Program-made: the position numbers and the translations under genes
Origin: Aquincola agrisoli
GTDB taxonomy: Bacteria; Pseudomonadota; Gammaproteobacteria; Burkholderiales; Burkholderiaceae_C
DNA: 64,000 nt
Reading direction: 5' to 3'
NCBI RefSeq assembly: GCF_036621135.1
Contig: NZ_JAZIBG010000056.1
Coordinates: 217,717 to 281,716 of the forward strand
Shown here: positions 43,344 to 52,269 of the stretch, piece by piece
Position numbering within the stretch: position 1 is the stretch's first letter
How the letters are laid out: each line of letters begins with the position of its first letter
The notes under the pieces: model-generated
Database searches by the model: none
Told to the model about the DNA's origin: nothing
Seen by the model: the letters and a program-made list of their open reading frames with translations, nothing else

Positions 43344-44165
43344 TCAGGCGCCGGGCACCTCGCCGCCCTGCAGGCGGCGGTAGGCATTCAAGTGGCGCAG
43401 CATGGCCTGCCGGTCGCCGATCCTGTCGAACAGCCGGGCGGCGTTGTAGTGCGCGTCGGCCAGGTAGGGCGCCAGCACCAGGCAGCGTTCGTAGCTGCGG
43501 ATGGCGTCGCGGTCCATGCCGAGGTCCTCCAGCGCGAGGGCGCCGTTGAAGTGCACCCGCGGGTCGTCGGGGGCCCATTCGGCGGCGCGCTCGTACAGGG
43601 CCAAGGCCTCTTCGCAATGGCCCGCCTCGCACAGCAGCGCGCCAAGGTTCACGTACGCGGCCGCCAGGTCGGGCGACAGCTCGAGTGCACGGCGATAACA
43701 CTGCATGGCGGCGGACGGGTCTGCGCCCTCTTGCGACTCGCCGCGCCGGAACCAGCCCTCCGCGGTCAACCCATCGATGAACGAGACCGATCCGTCGCCG
43801 GCGGACACCTCGAAGTCGATGAGCAACTGGCCGCTTTCAGGCTCCCAAGGGGTGCTGCCGTCGTGGACGGCGACGGTGTCGCCGATGGCCCGGATGCGCA
43901 GCCCGCTGAGCGGCACGGCGGAGGGCAGCCTCGCGCGCAGTTGCCGCAGCGACCTCAGCAGCCTGCGCCGCGGCACGTTGGCCGCCTGCAGTTGCTGGGC
44001 CGTGCGCAGCAGAACGACATCGCGGAAAGTGAAGCGGTACTCGTTGCGAGGCCCCCGGCTCGGCGACACGAAGCCCGCGCTGACCAGCCGGGCGACGACG
44101 CCCCTGCGCATGCCGAGCATCGCCTCGATGCTCTGCAGGTTGTACGCCGCATCCGGCGGGGTCAC
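43344..44165 (-). CDS. MerR-type HTH protein with TPR repeats
   Basis: A 273-residue two-part protein. Residues about 5-75 form a MerR-like winged HTH (YNLQSIEAMLGMRRGVVARL ... FRDVVLLRTAQQL). After a linker, about 146-262 hold three tetratricopeptide repeats (AAYVNLGALLCEAGHCEEALALYERA and similar). The start overlaps the ku stop by 4 bp, so the two are co-translated. A DNA-binding regulator with a protein-interaction tail is the simplest reading. Its link to end joining is inference from the overlap. Confidence 0.82.
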   Translation of the reverse strand: MTPPDAAYNLQSIEAMLGMRRGVVARLVSAGFVSPSRGPRNEYRFTFRDVVLLRTAQQLQAANVPRRRLLRSLRQLRARLPSAVPLSGLRIRAIGDTVAVHDGSTPWEPESGQLLIDFEVSAGDGSVSFIDGLTAEGWFRRGESQEGADPSAAMQCYRRALELSPDLAAAYVNLGALLCEAGHCEEALALYERAAEWAPDDPRVHFNGALALEDLGMDRDAIRSYERCLVLAPYLADAHYNAARLFDRIGDRQAMLRHLNAYRRLQGGEVPGA

Positions 44166-45082
44166 TTGCGCGCCCGGAGCTTGACGGGAACCGCCGCCGC
44201 ATCGTCCGCCTTGGATGCACGGCGGGCGGGCTTGCGGTCCTTCAATGCGCCGGCGGGAACGACATCGGCAGAGCGCGCCGCCGGCTTGCTGGCCGCCTTG
44301 CCGGGCCGGTGCGCCAGGCTGGCCCGCAAGGCCTCCATCAGATCGATGACCTGGCCACCGCTTGCAGGCGCGTCCGGCCGTGCGGACTCGACCACGTCCT
44401 TGCCGGCGATCTTGCGGTCGATGGCCGCCAGCAGGCGGACCTTCTCCTCGTCCTGGAATTCGGCCGGGTCGTAGGCCTCGCGGGAGATCGATCCGATGAG
44501 CTGCAAGGCCAGCGCCAGTTCCGACTTGGAGACGGGCGCGTCCTCGATGTCGAGCTCCTTCAGGGAACGGACTTCGTCGGCGTAGAGCAGTTGCTGCAGC
44601 ACCAGGCCGTCCTCGGCCGCGCGCACCTGCGCCACATACTGCTTGCCCTTCATCACCCAGCGCGCGAGTGCGCAGCGGCCGCTTTCGCGCATCGCGGCCT
44701 TCAGCAGCGCGTACGGCTTGCCGCCGCGCTTGTCGGGCGCGAGGAAGTAGGCCTTGTCGTAGTAGAGCGGGTCCACGGTGGCCTCAGGCACGAAGGCGAC
44801 GATGTCGATGACATGGCTGGCCGCCTCATCGAAAGCCTTGAGTTCCTCGGACGTGAAGACCACGAAGCGGTCCTGCTCGAACTCGTAGCCCTTCTTCATC
44901 GCGGACCGCTCGACCACCTTGCCGGTGGTGGCCGAGACGTATTGCTGCTTGACCCGGGCGCCGTCCGGCGCGAGCAGGTTGAAGCGGATGGCGTCCTTGG
45001 TCTCCGTGGCCGAGTACAGCTTGACCGGCACGTTGACGAGGCCGAAGGACAGCGTGAGTGACGCCAACGAGCGCGCGGCCAT
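44162..45082 (-). CDS. ku: Bacterial Ku (non-homologous end joining)
   Basis: A 306-residue Ku-family DNA-end-binding protein. It begins MAARSLASLTLSFGLVNVPV and shows KKGYEFEQDRFVVFTSEEL and KPYALLKAAMRESGRCALAR, all Ku core segments. The Lys/Arg/Ala-rich C-terminal tail (from about 255) is the variable part that binds DNA or LigD. Its partner ligase LigD is not in the window. GGAGAG lies 6 nt before the ATG. It overlaps the MerR-TPR gene by 4 bp. Confidence 0.93.
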   Translation of the reverse strand: MAARSLASLTLSFGLVNVPVKLYSATETKDAIRFNLLAPDGARVKQQYVSATTGKVVERSAMKKGYEFEQDRFVVFTSEELKAFDEAASHVIDIVAFVPEATVDPLYYDKAYFLAPDKRGGKPYALLKAAMRESGRCALARWVMKGKQYVAQVRAAEDGLVLQQLLYADEVRSLKELDIEDAPVSKSELALALQLIGSISREAYDPAEFQDEEKVRLLAAIDRKIAGKDVVESARPDAPASGGQVIDLMEALRASLAHRPGKAASKPAARSADVVPAGALKDRKPARRASKADDAAAVPVKLRARK

Positions 45083-45407
45083 GGGAGCTCTCCAGAAGCG
45101 AGGCTGCTACTGCGCGGCGCCGGGGGCGTGCCGGCGCTCGATAGTTGCGAGGACGGTGGGTGCGGGCATGGCGGCCTCCGGATGTGTGCTGCGTCAACCG
45201 GCCGAGCTTGACGCCGCAGGCGCGCGGCGGATGCCCGCCGATGCCGCGTCGTCACGCCAGACATGTCCGACACCCGAGGCTCCCGATCCGCAGCCGCGCA
45301 CGGGGTAGGCCATCCCTTACATCCGAAGCATGCCGCCGCCCCGCAGACGCCGGTGTGCCGGCGCGCGAAGATGAGCCATTGCCTCATCGAGGCGCAAGGA
45401 GGACGCG
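45083..45407. other. 325-bp gap between ku and a divergent small gene
   Basis: This stretch holds the two divergent promoter regions. Neither shows a clear -35/-10 pair. On the minus strand a 20-codon reading frame with a good ribosome site lies at 45107-45169. On the plus strand AAGGAGGA at 45399-45406 belongs to the next gene. No RNA gene or repeat was found. Confidence 0.5.
45107..45169 (-). CDS. Possible 20-residue leader peptide upstream of ku
   Basis: GGAGG lies 6 nt before an ATG that opens a 20-codon frame (MPAPTVLATIERRHAPGAAQ) ending in TAG 24 nt before the ku start codon. The ribosome site is better than that of many real genes here. It could be a leader affecting ku translation, or chance. 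No composition bias that would suggest classic attenuation is seen. Confidence 0.3.
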   Translation of the reverse strand: MPAPTVLATIERRHAPGAAQ

Positions 45408-45620
45408 ATGGCCAACCCTTTTCTGAAGAAGAACCCCTTCATGAGCCTCTGGTTGAGCGGCTTCCACAAGGCCGCGGGCACGGCGAGGGGCCAGGCCGCC
45501 GCTGCGGCGAAGCGGCAGGGGACGGATGCCGTGGCGAAGGCCACGGCGGACTGGTTGTCGCTGTGGGGCGCCGCGCCACGGCCTGCCGGGCAACGACGCG
45601 GCAGGCGCAAGACGCGGTAG
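45408..45620 (+). CDS. Small basic conserved-looking protein, 70 residues
   Basis: The start has a near-perfect AAGGAGGA 5 nt upstream. The product begins MANPFLKKNPFMSLWLSG, has an Ala-rich helical centre (GTARGQAAAAAKRQGTDAVAKA) and a basic tail (QRRGRRKTR). I do recall similar short proteins in betaproteobacteria but no function. The lysine/alanine-rich form suggests DNA or granule association; that is a guess. A hairpin lies 74 nt downstream. Confidence 0.7.
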   Translation: MANPFLKKNPFMSLWLSGFHKAAGTARGQAAAAAKRQGTDAVAKATADWLSLWGAAPRPAGQRRGRRKTR

Positions 45621-45693
45621 GCCGGCGCGGCCCGTCGTCACGGCGCACGACCGCCGTATGCAGCACCAGCCGGTGGCCGCCCACAAACGGCGC

Positions 45694-45724
45694 GGGCCCC
45701 AAGTGGTTGATCCACTTGGGGCCC
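45694..45724 (-). terminator. Perfect 13-bp hairpin between the small gene and tRNA-Ser
   Basis: GGGCCCCAAGTGG (45694-45706) pairs fully with 45712-45724 around a 5-nt loop. It starts 15 nt past the tRNA-Ser 3' end on the minus strand and also follows the plus-strand small gene. It probably terminates transcription from both sides, although U-runs are short. Confidence 0.65.
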
Positions 45725-45738
45725 GGCTTCTTGCTTAC

Positions 45739-45829
45739 TGGCGGAGTCGGAGGGATTCGAACCCTCGATGCGCTTTTGGCACATACTCCCTTAGCAGGGG
45801 AGCACCTTCGGCCACTCGGTCACGACTCC
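45739..45829 (-). tRNA. tRNA-Ser(GCU)
   Basis: A 91-nt class II tRNA with encoded CCA. The acceptor GGAGTCG pairs with CGACTCC, and the anticodon loop CTGCTAA gives GCU. The long variable arm (GTATGTGCCAAAAGCGCATC) is as expected for Ser. A -10-like TAGAAT lies 16 nt upstream (45845-45850, complement) next to the lysC stop. Confidence 0.97.
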
Positions 45830-45852
45830 AAATCGAGAAGCGGGATTCTAGC

Positions 45853-47127
45853 CTATGCAGAAGCCGTTTCCTGCTCCAGATCGAAGGCTTTGTGCAAGGC
45901 GCGCACTGCGAGCTCCATGTACTTCTCGTCGATGACGACGCTGGTCTTGATCTCGCTGGTGCTGATCATCTGGATGTTGATGCCTTCCTCGCTCAGCGCC
46001 CCGAACATCTTCGCGGCGATGCCGACATGGCTCTTCATGCCGATGCCCACGATGCTGACCTTGCAGATCTTCGGGTCGCCGACGACCTGCGACGCACCGG
46101 TCGCGGGCAGCACCTTGGTCTTCAGCAGGTCGAGCACGCGGCTGTAGTCGACGCCCTGCACGGTGAACGAGAAGTCCGTCTTCCCGTCGTGCGACACGTT
46201 CTGGATGATCATGTCCACATCGATATTGGCCTCGGCCACGGCACCCAGGATCTGGTAGGCGAGGCCCGGCTTGTCGGGCACACCCATCACGGTGACCTTC
46301 GCCTCGTCGCGGTTGAAAGCGATGCCCGATACAACGGCTTGTTCCATGTTTTCGTCTTCCTCGAAGGTGATCAGGGTGCCCGACTTGGCTTCCTCGTCGA
46401 TGTCGATGTCCCACGGCGTGAAGCTCGACAGCACGCGCAGCGGCACCCGGTACTTGCCCGCGAACTCCACCGACCGGATCTGCAGCACCTTGGAACCCAG
46501 GCTGGCCATCTCCAGCATCTCTTCGAAGCTGATGGTGTGCAAGCGCCGCGCCTCCGGGACGATGCGCGGATCGGTCGTGTAGACGCCGTCGACATCGGTG
46601 TAGATCAGGCACTCCTGCGCCTTCATCGCCGCGGCCACGGCGACCGCCGAGGTGTCGCTGCCGCCGCGGCCGAGGGTCGTGATGTTGCCGTCGGGGTCGA
46701 CGCCCTGGAAGCCGGTGATGACCACCACCTTGCCCGCGTCCAGGTCCGCGCGCACACGTGCGTCGTCGATCGACTGGATGCGTGCCTTGGTGAAGGCGGA
46801 GTCGGTCTTGATCGGCACCTGCCAGCCAGCGTAGCTGACGCATTGCAGGCCCTCGGCCTGCAGCGCGATCGACAGCAGCCCGACGGAGGCCTGCTCGCCG
46901 GTCGAGGCGATCATGTCCAGCTCTCGCATCACTTCGGGCGTGATCTGCGCCGGCTGCAGTTCCTTGGCAAGGCCGAGCAGGCGGTTGGTCTCGCCGCTCA
47001 TCGCCGAGGGAACCACCACCATCTGGTGGCCAGCGCGGGCCCACTTGGCGACGCGCTTGGCGACGTTGGCGATGCGCTCCGTGGAGCCCATCGACGTGCC
47101 GCCGTACTTGTGAACGATCAATGCCAT
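45853..47127 (-). CDS. lysC: Aspartate kinase
   Basis: A 424-residue single-chain aspartokinase. KYGGTSMG (residues 7-14) binds ATP, and GFQGVDPDGNITTLGRGGSDTSA is the substrate and phosphate loop. Two ACT domains follow, with VTVMGVPDKPGLAYQILG and VSIVGIGMKSHVGIAAKMF, which give feedback control by lysine and/or threonine. The start MALIVHKYGG is the usual one. It feeds DapA (31506) and methionine/threonine synthesis. The 81-bp gap to tilS may hold its promoter. tRNA-Ser follows downstream on the same strand. Confidence 0.96.
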   Translation of the reverse strand: MALIVHKYGGTSMGSTERIANVAKRVAKWARAGHQMVVVPSAMSGETNRLLGLAKELQPAQITPEVMRELDMIASTGEQASVGLLSIALQAEGLQCVSYAGWQVPIKTDSAFTKARIQSIDDARVRADLDAGKVVVITGFQGVDPDGNITTLGRGGSDTSAVAVAAAMKAQECLIYTDVDGVYTTDPRIVPEARRLHTISFEEMLEMASLGSKVLQIRSVEFAGKYRVPLRVLSSFTPWDIDIDEEAKSGTLITFEEDENMEQAVVSGIAFNRDEAKVTVMGVPDKPGLAYQILGAVAEANIDVDMIIQNVSHDGKTDFSFTVQGVDYSRVLDLLKTKVLPATGASQVVGDPKICKVSIVGIGMKSHVGIAAKMFGALSEEGINIQMISTSEIKTSVVIDEKYMELAVRALHKAFDLEQETASA

Positions 47128-47208
47128 GACGGGTGACGGCGAGCGGCCGATGGCCCGCACGTTCTGCTAGGAAAAGTTGGTCCCGCCGACGCGGGGAAAC
47201 CTGCGATT

Positions 47209-48534
47209 CTAGCGACCGGCAGAACCTTTCGAGGTGCCGGCGAGCGACGGCGACCACTCGAAGCTCACCCGCGGCGTGCCGTCCGGCGGCAGCGCCAGGG
47301 CGCGTGCATCCACGCCGAGACCCGGCACGAACAGCAGCCGGCCGCCGGACCACAGCAGCGGCCCGCCTCGCGCCCACTCCGGCACCCCGGCGGCCTGGAA
47401 CGCCTTCTTCAGGCTGCGCGCCGGCCGCGACGCCTCGAGCTGGAACTGCTCGCCCCCGTGGCGCGGCCGCAGTTCGCAGCCGTGCAGGCTGCCGAGGGGC
47501 ACGCCCCGCGCCTCGGACTTGAAGACCTGCAGCACCCCGCCCCAGGCAGGCACGTCCACGCTGCCGGCGCACGTGATGGACAGCGGGGCCACCGCCGGTG
47601 GAGGCGGTCGGCCGCCCGCATGCGCCTCGGGCACGGCCCGAAGCGAGCCGCGGTAGCTGCACAGCGACCACCCCGGCACCGCTGGCCAGCGCGCCGATGC
47701 AGCCGCGCTGGGCCATTCGGTGGTCAATCGATCCAGCAGGCGCTGCGGCGCGCCCTGGCCCAGTTGCGCGCGCACCCAACCGCGCAGCACCATCGCGCGC
47801 CTGGCCTCGGACAGTGCCAGCCAGGGCTCGACACACAGCTCGCCGCCCGCCCCTGCACAGGTTGCCAGGTCCATGGCGGTCCACTCGCGCAGCGCCGCAT
47901 CGGCCTGTGCACTCCGCGCCGCGGACGCTGCGAGCGCCGCTTCGGCAGCGGGGAAGGCCCCGGCCAGCGCCGGCATCACGCCGAGGCGCAGCCGGTTGCG
48001 GGCGAACCGCAGGTCGCCGTTGCTGTCATCCTCGACGTACGGCAGGCCATGCTGCTCGACATAGGCCTCGATGGCCTCGCGGGGCATGGCGAGCCAGGGG
48101 CGGGCCCAGGTGATGCCGCCCCGGACCGCGCTGCGCGGCATCGACGCCAGCCCGGCCGGGCCGGCGCCGCGCAAGGCCTGCAGCAGGAATGTTTCGGCCT
48201 GGTCGCGGCGGTGGTGGGCCAGCAGCACGAGCGACGCCCGCGCTTGGCCGGCCAATGCCGCCAGCGCGGCGTAGCGCTCCCGGCGCGCCCAGGCCTCGAT
48301 GCTGTCGCCGGGCTGCGGCCGGCCCGACAGCCTGCCCACGTGAAGGGAGATCTGCCATTCCTCGCACAGCAGGCCTACATGCGCCTGCCAAGCATCGGCC
48401 GCGCGCTGCAGCCCGTGGTGCACGTGCAGCGCATGGACTTCGAGGCCCAGCGCCGCCGAAGCTTGCCGGGTGGCATGCAGCAGCGCCACGGAATCGCGGC
48501 CGCCGCTGACGGCCACCGCCACGCGGTGCGGCAC
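47209..48534 (-). CDS. tilS: tRNA(Ile)-lysidine synthase
   Basis: A 441-residue PP-loop ATPase. Starting at the GTG (48534), residues 10-15 are SGGRDS, the ATP-pyrophosphatase loop. HVHHGLQ and LAHHRRDQAETFLLQALRGAG are TilS segments, and a C-terminal tRNA-binding domain follows. It converts C34 of tRNA-Ile(CAU) to lysidine so that AUA is read. No ATG gives a sensible N-terminus; a second GTG four codons later is possible. It follows accA by 20 bp, which fits an accA-tilS transcript. Confidence 0.93.
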   Translation of the reverse strand: MPHRVAVAVSGGRDSVALLHATRQASAALGLEVHALHVHHGLQRAADAWQAHVGLLCEEWQISLHVGRLSGRPQPGDSIEAWARRERYAALAALAGQARASLVLLAHHRRDQAETFLLQALRGAGPAGLASMPRSAVRGGITWARPWLAMPREAIEAYVEQHGLPYVEDDSNGDLRFARNRLRLGVMPALAGAFPAAEAALAASAARSAQADAALREWTAMDLATCAGAGGELCVEPWLALSEARRAMVLRGWVRAQLGQGAPQRLLDRLTTEWPSAAASARWPAVPGWSLCSYRGSLRAVPEAHAGGRPPPPAVAPLSITCAGSVDVPAWGGVLQVFKSEARGVPLGSLHGCELRPRHGGEQFQLEASRPARSLKKAFQAAGVPEWARGGPLLWSGGRLLFVPGLGVDARALALPPDGTPRVSFEWSPSLAGTSKGSAGR

Positions 48535-48554
48535 GGGGCGGCCCCGGCGCGGTG

Positions 48555-49526
48555 TCAGCGCTCCTTGGTGTCGCTGAAGCGGCCGTAGGCCTGCAGGCGC
48601 TCGTAGCGGCGCTGCAGCAGCTCCTTCGGCTTCAGGTCGACCACCTGGCGCAGCGCATCGTTGAGCGCGCGCTTCAGCGACGCCGCCATCGCCTTCGGAT
48701 CGCGGTGCGCTCCGCCCACCGGCTCGTTGACGATCTTGTCGACCAGGCCCAGCGCCTTCAGCCGGTGGGCGGTGATGCCCAGCGCCTCGGCCGCGTCGGA
48801 CGCACGCTCCGCGGTCTTCCACAGGATCGAGGCGCAGCCCTCGGGCGAAATCACCGAGTAGACCGAGAACTGCAGCATCAGCGTCTGGTCGCCGACGCTG
48901 ATGGCCAGCGCCCCGCCCGAACCGCCTTCACCGATGATGGTGGCGATGATGGGCACCTGCAGCTGGGCCATCTCGAAGATGTTGCGGCCGATGGCTTCCG
49001 ACTGGCCCCGCTCCTCGGCGCCGATGCCGGGGTAAGCGCCCGGCGTGTCGACGAAGGTGAACACGGGCAGGCCGAACTTCTCGGCCAGCTTCATCATGCG
49101 CAGCGCCTTGCGGTAGCCCTCGGGGCGCGCCATGCCGAAGTTGCGTGCGGCACGCTCCTTGGTGTCCCGGCCCTTCTGGTGGCCCAGCACCATGCAGGCC
49201 ATGCCGTTGAAGCGCGCGAGGCCGCCGACGATGGACTGGTCGTCGGAGAAGGCGCGGTCGCCGTGCAGTTCCTGGAAGTCGGTGAAGATGTCGTTGACGT
49301 AGTCCAGCGTGTAGGGACGCTGCGGATGCCGCGCGATCTGCGTGACCTGCCAGGGCGTGAGCTGGGTGTAGATGTCCTTCGTGAGCTGCAGGCTCTTCTT
49401 GTCGAGCCGGTCGATCTCCTCGGAGATGTCGACGGCCGACTCGCTCTGCACGAACCGGAGTTCTTCGATCTTGGCCTCGAGTTCAGCGATCGGCGCCTCG
49501 AACTCCAGGAAGTGCTTCTTGCTCAT
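48555..49526 (-). CDS. accA: Acetyl-CoA carboxylase carboxyltransferase subunit alpha
   Basis: A 323-residue crotonase-fold carboxyltransferase alpha subunit, of normal length. KKHFLEFEAPIAELEAKIEEL at the N-terminus, GGLARFNGMACMVLGHQKGRDT, FVDTPGAYPGIGAEERGQSEAI and GEGGSGGALAISVGDQ are all family signatures. With AccD it makes malonyl-CoA for fatty acid synthesis. It lies 18 bp after the DNA glycosylase gene stop and 20 bp before tilS, in the order usual for this bacterial family. Confidence 0.97.
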   Translation of the reverse strand: MSKKHFLEFEAPIAELEAKIEELRFVQSESAVDISEEIDRLDKKSLQLTKDIYTQLTPWQVTQIARHPQRPYTLDYVNDIFTDFQELHGDRAFSDDQSIVGGLARFNGMACMVLGHQKGRDTKERAARNFGMARPEGYRKALRMMKLAEKFGLPVFTFVDTPGAYPGIGAEERGQSEAIGRNIFEMAQLQVPIIATIIGEGGSGGALAISVGDQTLMLQFSVYSVISPEGCASILWKTAERASDAAEALGITAHRLKALGLVDKIVNEPVGGAHRDPKAMAASLKRALNDALRQVVDLKPKELLQRRYERLQAYGRFSDTKER

Positions 49527-49544
49527 GTGAATGAGTCCTCTTGT

Positions 49545-50213
49545 TCAGTACGCGACGGGCAGCGGATCGAGGCTGCGCCAGAGGTACCAGGTGGCCACCG
49601 AGCGGTAGGGTGCCCAGGCGTCGCCGACTTCGCGCGCCTCGGCCCGGGAAACCGGTTCACCGCTGAAGTAGTTGAGGCTGATGCCCTTGAGCAGCCCGAC
49701 GTCGTCGAGCGGCAGCACGTTGGGGCGCATCAGGTGGAAGATCAGGAACATCTCGGCCGTCCACCGGCCGATGCCGCGGATCGCCACCAGTTCCTCGATG
49801 ATGGCCTCGTCGTCCATGTCGTGCCACTGCTGCACGTGGACGGCTCCGCTGTCGAAGTGCTGCGCGAGGTCGCGCAGGTACTCGACCTTGCGCCCCGAAA
49901 GCCCCGCAGCGCGCATGACGTCGACCTCGAGCCTCATCACCGCCGCCGGGCGCAGATGGGTCGATGGCTGCGGCAGCAGCGCGGCAAAGCGGTCCCAGAC
50001 AGACTGGGCGGCCTTCACCGAGATCTGCTGCCCCACGATCGATCGCGCCAGGGTCGTGAACGCATCGCCGCGGCTCTCGAGCCGGCCTTCGCCGAACCGG
50101 GGGATGAGCTTCTTCATCACGCGGTCGCGCTTGCTCAGATGCCGGCAGGCATCGTCCCAGTAGGTCGGCGTCACGATCACGCGTGGCGCCGAAGGCGAGG
50201 CGGGGCGCGGCAC
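49545..50213 (-). CDS. DNA-3-methyladenine glycosylase II-like (HhH-GPD) protein
   Basis: A 222-residue HhH-GPD base-excision glycosylase. The helix-hairpin-helix reads LVAIRGIGRWTAEMFLIF (142-159), and the catalytic Asp is in VLPLDDVGLLKG (Asp170/171). IVGQQISVKAAQSVWDRF (59-76) is also typical. It lacks the N-terminal AlkA domain and the Fe-S cluster of MutY/Nth, so it belongs to the short AlkA group that removes 3-methyladenine and other alkylated purines. cysS ends 2 bp before its start. Confidence 0.92.
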   Translation of the reverse strand: MPRPASPSAPRVIVTPTYWDDACRHLSKRDRVMKKLIPRFGEGRLESRGDAFTTLARSIVGQQISVKAAQSVWDRFAALLPQPSTHLRPAAVMRLEVDVMRAAGLSGRKVEYLRDLAQHFDSGAVHVQQWHDMDDEAIIEELVAIRGIGRWTAEMFLIFHLMRPNVLPLDDVGLLKGISLNYFSGEPVSRAEAREVGDAWAPYRSVATWYLWRSLDPLPVAY

Positions 50214-50215
50214 GG

Positions 50216-51595
50216 TCAGGCTTTCACCCAGGTGGTGCCCTGGGCCGAATCCTTGAGCACCACGCCCTGCGCCAACAACTCGGCACGGATGCGATCGGCT
50301 TCGGCGAAGTTGCGTGCCAGCTTGGCAGCGGTGCGCGCGTCGATCGCGGCCTGCAGCGCGGCTTCGTCGAGGCCGCTGCCGCCGCCCTGCAGATAGCTGC
50401 GCGGCGGCAGCTGCAGCACGCCGAGCACACCGCCGAGCGATTTCAGCAAGCCCGCCTGCTCGGCCGAGCGCGTGCGGTTGACCTCGGTGGCGAGTTCGAA
50501 CAGCACCGCCAGCGCGGCAGGCGTGTTGAGGTCGTCGTTCATCGCCGCGCGGAACGCCGCAGCGGCGGGCTGCTGCCAGTCGATCTCGCCCACGTCGGCG
50601 GGTGCGACCGCATCGAGCGCGGTATAGAGCCTGCGCAGCGCCAGGCGCGCGTCATCGATGTGCACGTCGCTGAAGTTGAACGGGCTGCGGTAGTGCGTGC
50701 GCAGCATGAAGAAGCGCAAGGTCTCGCCGTCGTAGCGCTGCAGGACCTCGCGGATGGTGAAGAAGTTGCCGAGCGACTTCGACATCTTCACGTCGTCGAC
50801 GTTGAGGAAGCCGGTGTGCATCCAGTGGCGCACGAACGTGCTGCCGGTGGCCCCTTCGCTCTGCGCGATCTCGTTCTCGTGATGAGGGAACTGAAGGTCC
50901 ATGCCGCCGCCATGCAGGTCGATCGGCAGCCCGAGCAGGCTGCAGGCCATCGCCGAGCACTCGATGTGCCAGCCCGGGCGGCCCGCACCGTAACGGCCCT
51001 CGTACTTGGCCTCCTGAGGCTCCTCGGGCTTGGCGGCCTTCCACAGCACGAAGTCCAGCGGATCGCCCTTGCCCTCCTGGACGGCAACGCGCTCGCCTGC
51101 ACGGAGTTCGTCGACGCTCTTGCCCGAGAGCCTGCCGTAGCCCTCGAAGCGCCGCACGGCGAAATTGACGTCGCCGTTGTCCGCTCGGTAGGCCAGGCCC
51201 TTGCCTTCGAGCTGCCCGATCAGCTCCAGCATCTGCGGCACGTAGGCGGTCGCGCGCGGCTCATGGGTCGGAGGCAGCAGGCCGATGGCTGCGAAATCCT
51301 CGTGCATCGCGCGCGTCGTCTGCTCGGTGAGCTCGCGCAGGGTGATGCCGCGCTCGACCGCGCGCCGGATGATCTTGTCGTCGATGTCGGTGATATTGCG
51401 GACGTAGGTGACCTCGTAGCCCAGCGTGCGCAGCCACCGGTAGGCAACGTCGAAGACCGTCATCGTGCGTGCATGGCCCATATGGCAAAGGTCATACACG
51501 GTGATGCCGCACACGTACATCCGCACCTTTCCGGGTTCGACCGGCTGGAAGGTCTCAAGGGTGCGGGTGAGGGTGTTGTGCAGGCGAAAGGTCAT
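50216..51595 (-). CDS. cysS: Cysteinyl-tRNA synthetase
   Basis: A 459-residue class I aminoacyl-tRNA synthetase. The HIGH box is HMGH (38-41), preceded by Cys29, a zinc ligand. YGAGRPGWHIECSAM carries further zinc and ATP contacts. The KMSKS loop is DVKMSKSLGNF near residue 265. The length is that of bacterial CysS. It is the first gene of the minus-strand run cysS-glycosylase-accA-tilS and diverges from ppiA across 109 bp. Confidence 0.97.
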   Translation of the reverse strand: MTFRLHNTLTRTLETFQPVEPGKVRMYVCGITVYDLCHMGHARTMTVFDVAYRWLRTLGYEVTYVRNITDIDDKIIRRAVERGITLRELTEQTTRAMHEDFAAIGLLPPTHEPRATAYVPQMLELIGQLEGKGLAYRADNGDVNFAVRRFEGYGRLSGKSVDELRAGERVAVQEGKGDPLDFVLWKAAKPEEPQEAKYEGRYGAGRPGWHIECSAMACSLLGLPIDLHGGGMDLQFPHHENEIAQSEGATGSTFVRHWMHTGFLNVDDVKMSKSLGNFFTIREVLQRYDGETLRFFMLRTHYRSPFNFSDVHIDDARLALRRLYTALDAVAPADVGEIDWQQPAAAAFRAAMNDDLNTPAALAVLFELATEVNRTRSAEQAGLLKSLGGVLGVLQLPPRSYLQGGGSGLDEAALQAAIDARTAAKLARNFAEADRIRAELLAQGVVLKDSAQGTTWVKA

Positions 51596-51704
51596 CGCGA
51601 AGGCCGCAAAGACAGCGGCCTCATCGTGGGAGGCCGCTCGTTAGAATCAGCAGGTCAGTATAGCGGCGCCCTGCCGCGGCCTCACCCCTCCTCACCCCCG
51701 CCAC

Positions 51705-52268
51705 ATGAAGATGAAACAAGGCTTGGCCATCGGCCTCGTACTCTCCTTTTTCGCCGCCTCTTCCGCCTGGGCGGAGAAGGTCAGGCTCGTCACCTCGATG
51801 GGCACGATCGTCATCGAGCTCGATGCCGCCAAGGCCCCCAAGACCGTCGCCAACTTCGTCGACTACGTGAAGGCCGGCCACTATGACGGAACGGTGTTCC
51901 ATCGCGTGATCGACGGCTTCATGATCCAGGGCGGCGGCATGGACGCCTCGCTCCAGGAAAAACCGACACGCCCGCCGATCCCGCTGGAAAGCCGCAATGG
52001 CCTGGTCAACAGCCGCGGCACGGTGGCGATGGCGCGCACGATGGATCCCCATTCCGCGACCGCGCAGTTCTTCATCAACCTGAAGGACAACGCGTTCCTC
52101 GACCAGGCCAACTCGCGCGACGGCAACGGCTACGCGGTGTTCGGCAAGGTGGTGTCCGGCATGGACGTGGTCGACAAGATCAAGGCCGTCCCGACAAGCA
52201 ACAAGGGTCCGCACCAAAACGTCCCCGTACAACCCGTGGTGATCAAGCAAGCCACTCTGGAGAAATGA
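51705..52268 (+). CDS. ppiA: Periplasmic peptidyl-prolyl cis-trans isomerase (cyclophilin A)
   Basis: A 187-residue cyclophilin with a signal peptide (MKMKQGLAIGLVLSFFAASSAWA). The core motifs are TVFHRVIDGFMIQGGG, MARTMDPHSATAQFFINL and GYAVFGKVVSGMDVVD. It assists proline isomerisation during periplasmic folding. ppiB follows after 1 bp, so the two arose by duplication and share a transcript. Candidate -10 boxes TAGAAT and TATAGC lie in the upstream gap but no -35 is clear. Confidence 0.95.
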   Translation: MKMKQGLAIGLVLSFFAASSAWAEKVRLVTSMGTIVIELDAAKAPKTVANFVDYVKAGHYDGTVFHRVIDGFMIQGGGMDASLQEKPTRPPIPLESRNGLVNSRGTVAMARTMDPHSATAQFFINLKDNAFLDQANSRDGNGYAVFGKVVSGMDVVDKIKAVPTSNKGPHQNVPVQPVVIKQATLEK

Positions 52269-52269
52269 G

